The translations under genes were made by a program, and so were the position numbers. DNA of 64,000 nucleotides from Seriola aureovittata (Eukaryota > Chordata > Actinopteri > Carangiformes > Carangidae): contig NC_079375.1 of the NCBI RefSeq assembly GCF_021018895.1, forward strand, positions 24,159,475-24,223,474, in the 5' to 3' direction. Below, piece after piece: positions 53,866 through 64,000 of this stretch (position 1 is the first letter of the stretch; each line of letters begins with the position of its first letter). The notes under the pieces are model-generated. The model searched no databases. It was not told the origin of the DNA and worked only from the letters and a program-made list of their open reading frames with translations.

Positions 53866-56800
53866 GAACTCAATGCTCTGCCTTAACTAACGCTAAGCTC
53901 CATATGAATAATGGAGGATAGATACTGGGCTTTAACAGGCTCAGGAAGCATGCAGCTTCGATCAGTTCTTTGTGAGATATTTACATGACAAACCAGCTCT
54001 GACACATTTAAATTAATCAAGAATGCGGCATTGTGAAATAAAGTAAAATTCTAAAATGCAATGATGTAAAACCACTCGTTCTTTTAATAGCACACACTAA
54101 ACCTAAACAGTGAAAATAATATGTAAGGTATACTGTACTTCCACGAAAGCTGTTAAGTAGACTGGAATCCACAACAAGCGTGTAGAGTTGATTAGTCAAA
54201 TGAGCCACCTGGACTTGCTGATGAATACAGTCGGCCTAAATAATAAAATAAGCAGTTGCTGACCTGTCAGTGCTTGGAGGAAAGCAACTGCCTAGTCGCT
54301 GTTCTGAAGGTAGCGGCGCCTTGTTAAAATGCACTCCATCAAAGTTTCCTTTGAAGTAATAGCTGACAGAAAACATAATGTGAATTTGACTTGACAGCTC
54401 TCTGAAAAAATTGCTTGGGAAATATTGAACAAGACGGCGGAAGGAAGGAAGCGGGGTGAAGTGAGGTCTCACACCTCTTTTGCACATTCATCCAGCACAC
54501 AGAGCATTTTAATTAGCAAGTTGTCCATGGCCTCTGTAAAAACTTAATAATTTAGAGTCTTTTTTTTATTAATTTCTTAAAGTTTATCTACGACACCCAT
54601 TGCTGTTTTGCACGTTTAAAAAAACGAAAGGATTTCATTTCACTCTTCAAATATGAAGACAGTGCTCTCTGGATTGTATGGAAATGTAAATTTCTAACCT
54701 GCAGTATTGCCTCATCTCGCTCAGCAGAACAAGAATCCTTTTAAAAAGGTTTCTGGTTGTCTGCCATTTCATCACTGTTCTTGTCATTCCCTGTGCCACA
54801 GTAAATAATCAAGTGGGAGTGCTATGCAATAGCTTTCTTGCTGTGTAATTTATACAAGATAAAACTTTAAAACTCCCCTTGTGAAAACTGAGAATTGATT
54901 ATGCAGTAAAGAATTTACTTGCTGTGGCTGAATGTTGAATGAGTTGAGCAGCGGTGGGAGCAATGTACTTTTCTTGCACTGAGACACAACAATACCACAA
55001 TACACAAACAAATAATAATATCATTCTTCAGATTGGTATCATGATTTTTTTTTTCTCTGATTTAAAACAGATATTTTACTATTAATTTAATTAATAGAAA
55101 CATTTTGAGGTGATAAAATGAAAAATGTATAAAACCCTTAAAGTGGTGAGCTACTCTCTCTGTGACGCATCTGCTGTGAGACATGTTCAAATCTCCCCTG
55201 AGACTCTGCAGCTTTGTTCTGTCATTTGTTGATTTGACACAACTCTAGAGTTTCATGACAGCGTCACAGCGACGCTCAATCTGATCTGTAAATTCATTAA
55301 AAAAACTTCTTCATTCAGCTCTTGAACTTATGGCAAAATCTTTCACTAGGACATCAGATCTCCCCTGAGAGGCTTCGCCAGTCTGTGTGTCTGTGACGCT
55401 CAAGCTGCTGCTGATCGGATTTTCAGAATAAAATGACGCCTGACAAAACAAACAGTCAGTTGGCCAAGCTGCGGCTAATTATCTTTATAAATAATATTCA
55501 CGTCTTAATGAACCATATGCAGTAAGAGCTCTGCTCTTGATCCACTCATTAGAAGAGGGATGGAGGCATTAGTAGTAGTACTAAATATTTCTCCAACTAA
55601 TTTCAAAGAAGAAACATGTTTGAATCGATTACAGAACTTTCTTATTAGCAGAGCTGAGCTGTTACTTACACTTAAGTTCTCCTTTAAAAAAGACCTGATG
55701 TCTTAATTCGCTTTGGGAGGCATTTTCACCTCACAAATTATTGAACACTTAACTACTGAAACTTAAATATAATGTCAGCTGATGCTAATTTTTGTCCAGT
55801 GAAGATGTTTTCAATTCTGTGCCATTTGAAACCTTTGATACTGAACATTTTAGATTCACCACCACTCATCACCAACTCCATTACTGATACTGCAGCTGGT
55901 CGACAATGCATAATGCATTTTGAAATTGAGGGTTGCCAGGTCATAGTTGAGTATCCCCCAAACCCCAGCCTCTCACTCTTTATCATAATAACCAACATTT
56001 TGCTGAAAACGCACAAATCTGTCAACCCAGAGTTTCTACGTGGATCAAAACGGAGAGGTCAGTTTAGATGAGTAAGAATTTTGGTCGGGACAATTCAGCA
56101 ACACCTTGACATTGGGAGGAACATGTCCCTACTGTCCGTCCACACATCTACGTCCACGTGTACATGTTCCTGTTTGTCCCACGTGAGTTTGTTTGTTTCT
56201 CTGGTGTGGAGAAGCAGGTTTGACTCCGCCCTAACCCCACAACTGGACCGTGTGTCACATATGCATCGAGTCTTTTGATGCACTTTCTTTGGACACATGC
56301 AGCTCAGGTTTTATTTTAAAGGTGATGAAGTGGATGACTCCTTATTACTCCACCATGACTCCTCTCACATCTCTTCCAAGTTTAGTGCATTGGTGGCTAA
56401 TAACAAGTCAGAGCCCCTTCGTGTGCTGGCCCTCTGATCTTTTCCCACACGTTCTAATATAGAAAACTAAATAGACCTATAATACACTCCTGATATATTA
56501 TCTATTCCAGTCCAGCTTTCTCTGATTACACTGCACACTGTGGCACAGTCGGGCAGAAACTAACTGTATTTGTATTATCAATTAATTTGAAATTCTTTTT
56601 TTTCTATTTGATGAATCATAGGGTTTGCTTAGTTTATAAAATATCACAATGTCACAATGTCACAATTTCCATACAGAACTGCTTGTTTTGTCTGACCCAA
56701 ACATTTTAGATTTACAGTTCTATAAGAGAAAAGCAACAAATCCTCACGTTTGAGAAGCTGAAAGCAGCCGTTCTTACTTGATAAAGGACTTAAAGGTTTA

Positions 56801-57211
56801 ATAGATTATCATATTTATCGACTAATATTCTCTCCATCGACTTGTTGATTGACTAATTATGCCACTTCTCATGCACTTTGTTTCACCAGTGATTAAAGCC
56901 TGTGCGACTGCTCCTTCTGACACAGCCTCATGCTGTTATTTAGGCTGATAACATGAGGAGTCTTACATGAAACAGCTGGCGTTGTGCAGCTTTACACACC
57001 AAGCTCAGTGCCCACACATGCCGCACTAATGGGAACAGAAATTTGTCAGTTTGCATTCTGTGGCACAGATGTTATCAGGTCTGTTTACCTGTCCCATCTG
57101 GAATTAGTGTTAATGCGGCAGCTTCCCACTGTTGAGGCAGCTCTGAGAAAGTGTCCCAAAAATGTGTAATTGCTCACATTTGTCATCTAAAAACACTTAT
57201 TCCTCCCACAG

Positions 57212-57378
57212 TGCCCTCCAGGGTTGAGTCCTATGAAGGATGGGACCGGGTGCTACGACCACCACATTGGCATCGACTGCTCTGACGGTTTCAATGGAGG
57301 ATGTGAGCAGCTGTGTCTCCAGCAGCTGGCCCCTCTAGAGGATGACCCAACGCTCTACAACATCCAGATGTTTTGTGG
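57212..57378 (+). CDS. astn1/astn2: Astrotactin exon E (rest of one EGF-like module and most of the next)
   Basis: This 167-bp exon follows cctcccacag and ends at a GTAAGG donor. It starts in phase 0, reads 55 codons and ends with two bases of a Gly codon. The peptide begins [20 protein letters not shown], continues [18 protein letters not shown] and ends [17 protein letters not shown]. The first part closes the EGF-like module of the previous exon; FNGGCEQLC opens the following one, whose last cysteines are expected in the next exon. The exon lies 24.7 kb from its predecessor, yet phase and protein context match exactly. The next coding exon was not found before position 64000. Confidence 0.95.
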
Positions 57379-57837
57379 GTAAGGAAGAACAGATTCGCCA
57401 CGATAATTCATAATTATTTTATTTCAGAACGCTGTCCTATTGAGTCCTTTCATCATTCATAACATCCAGTCATGTGGATTGTAAAAGAGATTTTCGATAA
57501 TTATTATCAATCTTAATATAGATGGTTTCTGAATTATGTATTGGATTTATCAAAAGTGGCAAGTGAGCTACAAAACACTTGACAAGTCAAAATGTCCCTG
57601 TAACTGCAGCAGCTGACATGAAAGTGGGAACGGTGCCCTGCTTGTGTTTGGCTCCTGTAAATTGAATGGCTGAGGGTCTCTGAAGCCGTCAGACCTTCCA
57701 ACAGTAGGTCTGATCATTAGTGTGATTTCAAGAACTAAACTGCTCTGCCAATAAATCCATCTGCTGATTGTGAAATGTTTAGGAAACGATCTTATAATAA
57801 ATCATCTGTGAAATTGTTTTGATTGTATGCACTCATC

Positions 57838-58425
57838 AAGCAGTTTATTAGGAACACCTGTGCACCTGCTTATTCGTGTACTAATCTAACCAGCCAATCG
57901 TGTGGCAGCGGTGCAATGCATAAAGATCAGGAGCTTCTGTTATTGTTCACATCAAACGTCAGAATGTGCGACTCAGTGACTTTGACTGTGGTATGATTGT
58001 TAGTAACGAAGAGGGGCTGGTTTGAGAATTTCTGAAGCCGCTGATCTCCTGCGATGTTCAGGATTTTCAAGGACAACAGTTACTACAGTTTTGCTCAGAA
58101 AAAGAAAGCACCTCCAGTGAGCTCCGGTCCTGTGGACAGAAATGCCTTGTTGATGAGAGAAGTCAGAGGAGAAGGGAACTAGTGGGAGCTGACAGGTAAC
58201 ATGGTTACTCAGATAACCTCTCTTTAAAACTGCAGTGAGCAAAAAAAAAAGAAAACAAATCTCAGAACAACACATCCAACCTTGAGGCAGATGGGCTGCA
58301 AAAGCTCATGAAAACTGCAGAAAAACATAACCTGGTCTGATGAATCTGGATTTCTGCTGAGGCAGCAGATGGTACGGTTCAGAATTTGCCATCAACAGCA
58401 TGAACCCGTGGACCCAACCTGCCTT
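57838..58425 (+). pseudogene. Tc1-like transposase remnant, N-terminal half, plus strand
   Basis: It begins agtttattaggaacacctg, the outer end of a common teleost Tc1 family, followed by an untranslated lead-in and then SDFDCGMIV-like sequence, AGLRISEAADLL, CSGFSRTTVTTVLLRK-like and CLVDERSQRR-like blocks in broken frames. LRQMG is followed after an internal deletion by TWSDESGFLLRQQM, which holds the first catalytic Asp (family: WSDESRFLL). It stops near ...HEPVDPTCL. The C-terminal half is missing, so it is inactive. Confidence 0.8.
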
Positions 58426-58572
58426 TGTGGGTGTGTGAGTCTTTCAGCCGAAGCAGTTGTTTTTGTAGACAAACAAAGAAAGAATTTTACACATCATCTG
58501 ATATTTGCTCTGAATGCCTTTGTCATTCACGTCAAAAACTAATTTCTCATTACCAGTTCCCTTTAAGAACAT

Positions 58573-58747
58573 CTGGTTGTGGCTCAGGAGGTAGAGTGTG
58601 TTGTCCACTAATCAGAAGGTTTGTTGTTCGATTCCTGGCTTCTCCACTCTGCATTTGGAAGTGTCCTCAGGCAAGCTACTGAACCCTGTATCATCCATGT
58701 GTGTGTGTATGGTAGAAAAGCACTATATAAGTGCAGTCCATTTAGTA
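58573..58747 (+). repeat. tRNA-derived SINE, copy 1 (internally deleted)
   Basis: The head gttgtggctcaggaggtag carries a perfect A box, TGGCTCAGGAG (58580-58590), and a B box, GTTCGATTCC (58626-58635), spaced as in pol III promoters. The body has gaagtgtcctcaggcaag and the tail cactatataagtgcagtcca, matching the copy at 62.7 kb. Compared with that copy, about 120 bp of the middle is missing. Confidence 0.8.
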
Positions 58748-60910
58748 GCCTCAGGTACATCTTCATTTGCAGAGGTACTTTATTAAACTCCATTCACAAA
58801 CGAAATACACCAAACCTTGACCCTGATGCAGCGCCATCAAGCAGACATCTCCTTCATTGTGCCTGTATTTACCTATAGTAATGGTGAGACAATTAACATC
58901 CAACATCCTCCTGGCCTTAGTGATCCTGTACACTTTGATTGGAAAAACAAGTTCTTGACATTATAATACCAAAATGTTGCTAGAGTAGTTTGAGGAACAC
59001 CAGGGAGTTGAAGGCTTAAATTGGAGAAAATGAATGAATTTGACCGGTTGTAATATAATCCCAGGTCGATAGCAACCAAAGGTTTGAATGTGAAATTCGT
59101 GATGAAATTTGTCTTTACTCACTAAATTCTGTAGAAATCAAAGTAGTAAATTTGCTGGGTTAGGGTGAAGTCAAGCTAAAACTGACCAACTAAACCAAAC
59201 GGTGTCAGTTTCACATTGGTGAGGGCAAAGTAAACAGGCTGTTGGAGAGAGAGCACCCTTTGGGGAGTTGGTAGAGAAGGGAGTAATTGAGCAGTGGTTG
59301 GTCTTCCTGGTTGTAACTGACATGTATGATACCTGAGGGTAAAGTTTTTGAAAGAGGTGAGTGTTTGCGGGCAGCTGGCTGTATTTCTTTATATCAGGTA
59401 CCTGTATCTCCTTCACGGAGGATAACTGACAGTGAGTCGCAAACTCTGCAGTGTGGGCAACAAACCTGAAGATGTCCGTAGACTGAGATGATGTGGACGT
59501 GAAAGCGATCATGTTGTTGTCAGACCAGGGTTGGTTGTAAAATAATGACCCTTAACAGCTGCCAGTGTCCGACAGGTGACTAGGTTCAGACCAGTTGGTT
59601 CATAAACTGTAGCTGTTGGGTTTCTTCTTGCACACGACGGCAGGTAATTCAAAAATCTGTAAAAGCTGAATCAAAGTTAATTTCTTTGTACCTGAATACT
59701 CTTTGCGTAGTGTGCCTTGACAAGTGTAAAATCCTGAGAGCAACAATGAATTTAAAAATATGTACTGGCTGACAGTTTCAAAATGCCATCTCTTGTGCAA
59801 AAATATTGTTTTGTTGTTTTGTTTTTTTAAATGTAGAAAATGCATTTCACCTACTGCTTCAAGTTCATTCTTCAGGTTCAAAACTGAAAAATGTCACTGT
59901 TTTGTTGGGATGACATAATTACTGTGGAGTCACAGAAAAACTGATGCAATCAGCAACCTCACCTTCTGGCAGATGATTATATACATATCAATAATTTTCT
60001 CTCAAAAGTCTAGGCTGGCTTGAGTTTATGCCACAAGCTTTGGAAAAAAAATATAACATTAACTTAACTAACTAAACTAAACTTTGCCTGATGTCCACAG
60101 GATGCATATGAAAGTAGTGTATATTAACTTGGCCCTAGCCACACTTTATTTGCTTGCATATGATTATAAATTTTGCAATCTATATTTTGCATTGCAAGGA
60201 AATATATCATTTAAAAATATCTCAACAAATAAAATTATAAAAGGTCTGTAAAAAGCATTGTGCTCAGTAATTGATTAATTAATCAAGTTGTTTAATATGT
60301 TTCATGGAAATATAAGAATATGTGACCTCTTGGTACAGGTTTTAAGTTCAGTCTGTTTGACAGTACTGTTGGAGCAACCAATAAAAATGCAGCACAGTAG
60401 ATGTGGTTTTAGTGATTTGCAGGTAAAATCAAATGTATAAACTTCAGAAAACTGGCCTGGATTTCTTCAGCTAACATATAGCAGCTGTTTCATTATCGCT
60501 TTGATATCTATATTCCAAAGCTCAGCACCTACTCGTGTCCATACATTGTTTCTATATCTACATATACAGTACATATGCTGTATATGCACATATATGCATG
60601 ATTATGAAAGATGAGATGAGATGCCACTGCAGCAATGAGGACTGTTGTACTTCCTCCTCCACACTCCAGCCAGAAGGAACCAGAAAACCTGAGAATATAC
60701 TGTGACCAATAATTAATATTTCATATTCACAATGTATTATTTGTGACAATATATTCTGGGGATTTCTGGTGCACAGATGTATTTTTTGGTGATAAAATAA
60801 ATGTGCAAAATGCATTACATACAAATGATTAGCGCTAATCATGTGAATAAATATGTAAAGCATACTACAGCACGAATACTGCGTCAGTACAACATGTAAA
60901 AATGTTACCA

Positions 60911-61370
60911 TACATAGCCTTTTTCACAGGAGACATTTTGACTTGTCAGAGGAAGAGAAACACAGGTGATGCTAATAATGTTAACAATGACCCCATTGTA
61001 TTCGAGTGTCCCGTAAGCCATGACAGTGACAGCGAGCCAGCATACGCAATAGAGCTTTTTTTTCACAGCAGACATTTTGACATATCATTGCAGGACAAGC
61101 ACAATAACATCAATAATGGCTGCATTCCATTTTGCGTTGCTGGTTTCAGGGCCCTGGTATTGTGCATTTTGGCTCACCGGCTTTGCTTGCTTGGACGATG
61201 AAATGTAACACCAACCATCATCAATGTTATCAGTTACACCTGTGCTTTTCAGGCTATGCTGTGGAAAAAAAAGGTCCATGCCAGGGAGCCTGAAACTGAG
61301 GTAGCTAAATGTAGCTCAGCCATCATTAATTGTGTATTTGCACTGAATGCGACATGTCAAAATGCCTCAT
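60911..61370. mobile_element. Foldback/MITE-like element
   Basis: Left-side motifs gacattttgacttgtc and cacaggtgatgctaataatg recur inverted on the right as acatgtcaaaatgcc and atcaatgttatcagttacacctgtg. A second direct copy of the leading motif (tttcacagcagacattttgaca) lies near 61066. No coding capacity is seen. The repeat resembles one common in fish introns; edges are approximate. Confidence 0.5.
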
Positions 61371-62702
61371 GAAAATTCCTGTTATTACAGGTTATGGTTA
61401 GAATATGCTCATGGAGAGCTGCCTCATACTCCCAAATCTGAAGCTAATACGCAGCCATGGTTCAGCCCCTCAGGTGTTTTCACTTGTGTTTATTGGAGCT
61501 CTCCTCAGTTCTATTAGTGCTACCTACCTTCAATCTTAGCAGAGGTCTAATAAGACTGCACAACTGAAGATATACAGCTTGACTCGAAAGGGAGCCAAAG
61601 ATAAGGGCTATTTTTTTTTTTTTTACTGCTAACTGTACATTAAGTGGTGTTATGACCAGCATGCACAGCTATGCACTGTGTGTGTGGAAACCTGCCAACG
61701 TCAACTATGTTTAAGTTCTAAAAGAAGTGAGAAATTATTGTGGTTATCTCCACTGCTACACACCACGACAAGCAGCTGTTTCTCGCTGTCATCTTTACGT
61801 TAAACGTAATGCTGCAGGCACTGTATATTCTGTGTCAAATTAGCATAAACAGGTGATACGAACTGCTGTTTAATTTAATTCTCGACAATGGAATTTTGTT
61901 GTTGTCACTTTCCATAGTGCAGATGTGGCTAAATCCTCCACTCTTCCCACCGGAGACTCGCATCAGCTTTGCAACATTTGGCATCCAGGAGAGCTTTTCT
62001 CACTGTAAATCCCTGACAGATTATCTGTCGCTCTTTAACCCCACCCCCCCACCCCTCCCACTCATCTCCTATTTTTCACTCTGCCTCATCTGCTTTTGGT
62101 TCATTTCATAGAGTAGGCTATATTATACACAAAGATGTCAAAACGGCATCGATGTGAAAGAGTCTTGAGAGGATGCTCAGTGTTTGGATTCTAGTTCCTT
62201 TTTTTTGAGGTGGAGGATTTAGTGGCAGTTAAGTAGAATGGATTTAGCTGTTTCTTCAGTTTTTAACTGTGATGTCTGAATTGTGTATAATATTTTGAAC
62301 TCAGAAAAAATTATATACATGATATCTTGGAATAACATTTAGAGGCTATAGGCTATAAGTGAGCAGTGTGCTGATCCATGTGTATCACATAGGAATGGTA
62401 ATTAATGCTTAGTGTTGGGACTGAATGATTTAAGGGGGGAAAATGAGATTTAATCTGCAGTTATTTTCTCAAATTGAAAGTGTATTTGTGGTTTACATAG
62501 TGTTAAACATAAGTTTGAACTGAGCATCATCACAAATGAGTCCTTTTTTCTACATGAATGGGATCAAATAGAATAATGCAGCTGTTGATATCCTGCAGAG
62601 ATCTTTCTCTTTTTTTTTTTAAAACCCGTCAGTCAGAGATAAACATGAACTTCTTCACAAACTTGTCTGTTTTTCCATAGTCCAAATTTAGCAGTATATT
62701 AT

Positions 62703-62849
62703 GGGCAGCTGTGGCTCATGAGATAGACCAGATCGTCTACAATTCGGAAGGTTGGTGGTTCAATTCCTGGCCCCTTCAGTCCATATGTAGAAGTGTCCTT
62801 GGGCAAGACACTGAACCCCAAAAAGTTGCCCCCAATTTATCAATCGTGT

Positions 62850-62880
<31 letters not shown>

Positions 62881-62998
62881 ATATAGAAGTGTTGTGTATA
62901 TAGAGAAAGCACTGAGTGAGCGAATGTGGCTTGTAGTGTAAAGCGATTTGAGTGGTTGACAAGATTACAGAAAGCTCTATATAAGTGCATTCCAAATA
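62703..62998 (+). repeat. tRNA-derived SINE, copy 2 (near full length)
   Basis: A box TGGCTCATGAG (62712-62722) and B box GGTTCAATTCC (62757-62767) mark the tRNA-like head. The body (agaagtgtccttgggcaagacactgaacccc) contains a TG microsatellite (about 62846-62880), then gtagtgtaaagcgatttgagtgg, and ends with the tail ctctatataagtgcattcca. The head is tRNA-related but the sequence is not a functional tRNA gene. Confidence 0.82.
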
Positions 62999-63586
62999 GC
63001 ATATTATTGGTACACTTGACATCACACATAAATATTCAAATGTAACATTCAAAGTTGGTGTTATATTTATTGATAACAGCTGCATAATAATTAAGCTAGT
63101 GATGTCACCGTCACACATGCAGTACTCAGGTCTAACAGCAGGGAGAAGCAGCGTGTATTCTGCTGAGCAAGAGAAGAAGAAGAGTTCGACCAATCACAGC
63201 GCTGAGTTCAGACAAACGCGGTTAACTGACAAATTGTTAATCGTATCACGGAAACACAGCTCCTCCTTTTACGGCTCCTCATTCCGTCTGACTGCTTCCT
63301 CAGGTGAGGGTGGTGCGTGAACTGCTCTGCAAAGGTGACTGTTATGTGAGTTCAGTTAACCAAGACCAAACCCGGTAAACTATTCAACGTTGATAACGTT
63401 AGCTTAACGTTAGGTAATGTGTAAGCTAGCTAGCTGCCAGGCATTAAAGTTGGTAAAGTAACGTTACGTTATATTATCCGTGATTCTCAAATTGTTCGTC
63501 ACTTTTCATAGTACATTGCCACAGAAATAACTAACTACCTAAAAAACAAAACAAAACAAAAAAACTACCTAGAAAGTTACCGGCAA

Positions 63587-63620
<34 letters not shown>
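63587..63620. repeat. (GT)n(GC)n alternating purine-pyrimidine tract
   Basis: An unbroken alternating purine-pyrimidine run of 34 bp: GT units, then GCGCGCGC, then ACGC. Such a sequence favours Z-DNA under negative supercoiling. Confidence 0.9.
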
Positions 63621-63622
<2 letters not shown>

Positions 63623-64000
63623 TGCATTTAACATAAACCTGAATATAGATGAGGAGGACAGTGACGGGGAACAACACAATATTTATTTGATAATTGAATG
63701 AAATTCACTTGCGTGTATCCGTTTCTATAAGCACACCTATCATACAATAAAATATTAATCATGAAAACAATGGTTTTAAACAGTTGTACTGAAACCTGCA
63801 AGTCAAAAACCAGGGTTCAACCTTCTTCTAAACTGATGTTACATTGTCCACACATATCCATAAACAGCTGTTATTGAGAGTTCCTCTCAATAATATATGC
63901 TTGTACGTTTTTCTTCATAGCCGATTCATATGTTGAATAACTTGATATATTGGTGTATAGGGAAAGCATGTGAAGTAAGCGTTGCACTACCATATTAATC

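Larger units (their letters stand above)
57379..64000 (+). other. Astrotactin intron 3' of exon E (partial)
   Basis: The donor GTAAGG opens an intron that continues past the window end. It contains a truncated Tc1-like remnant (57.8 kb), two copies of a tRNA-derived SINE (58.6 and 62.7 kb), a foldback element (60.9 kb) and a Z-DNA-prone tract (63.6 kb). No next astrotactin exon was found. Confidence 0.8.

Noticed and set aside
58573..58747. Possible tRNA gene
   Set aside because: A and B boxes are present but no cloverleaf acceptor stem is seen and the body and tail are those of a SINE.
57379..64000. Next astrotactin exon encoding the rest of the third EGF-like module
   Set aside because: I looked for codons for a C-I-E-D-Y-K-like start after an AG acceptor and found none, so it probably lies beyond the window.

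Overview
The window reads as teleost nuclear DNA, probably from a spiny-rayed fish. It is AT-rich, full of dinucleotide microsatellites, and carries Tc1-like transposons, an L2-type LINE, tRNA-derived SINEs and many short TIR-bearing (MITE-like) repeats. There are no bacterial-type operons. Nearly every open frame between the exons is a chance frame, often running through simple repeats.

One protein-coding gene is supported: an internal part of an astrotactin gene (ASTN1/ASTN2 family) on the + strand. Five consecutive exons are visible at 11171-11255, 14849-14923, 19718-19855, 32321-32471 and 57212-57378. Each has an AG acceptor and a GT donor, and their phases join into one uninterrupted frame of 205 complete codons. 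Together they encode the end of one EGF-like module, the conserved linker, a second EGF-like module (split by the largest intron) and most of a third. The start of the gene lies left of the window and the MACPF/FNIII part right of it. I cannot say with confidence which paralog this is. Introns are 3.6, 4.8, 12.5 and 24.7 kb.

Layout: 1-11170 is intron 5' of the first visible exon and holds microsatellites and half of an inverted repeat pair (7.4 and 9.9 kb). The 11-20 kb stretch holds three exons, a TTAA-flanked piggyBac-like remnant, a MITE-like element, an A-box repeat and a candidate regulatory block. The 19.9-32.3 kb intron holds a large TIR element, a dead L2 LINE, a MITE, an LTR-like block and an L2 tail. 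The 32.5-57.2 kb intron holds two more TIR elements, a hairpin-bearing repeat, a second LTR-like block and back-to-back Tc1 remnants. The 57.4-64 kb stretch holds a third Tc1 remnant, two SINE copies and a foldback element.

I found no clearly new system. The best leads are a possible 186-bp in-frame cassette exon at 51671-51856, a POU/SOX-type site cluster near 18.1 kb, and several TIR elements whose families I could not name with certainty.
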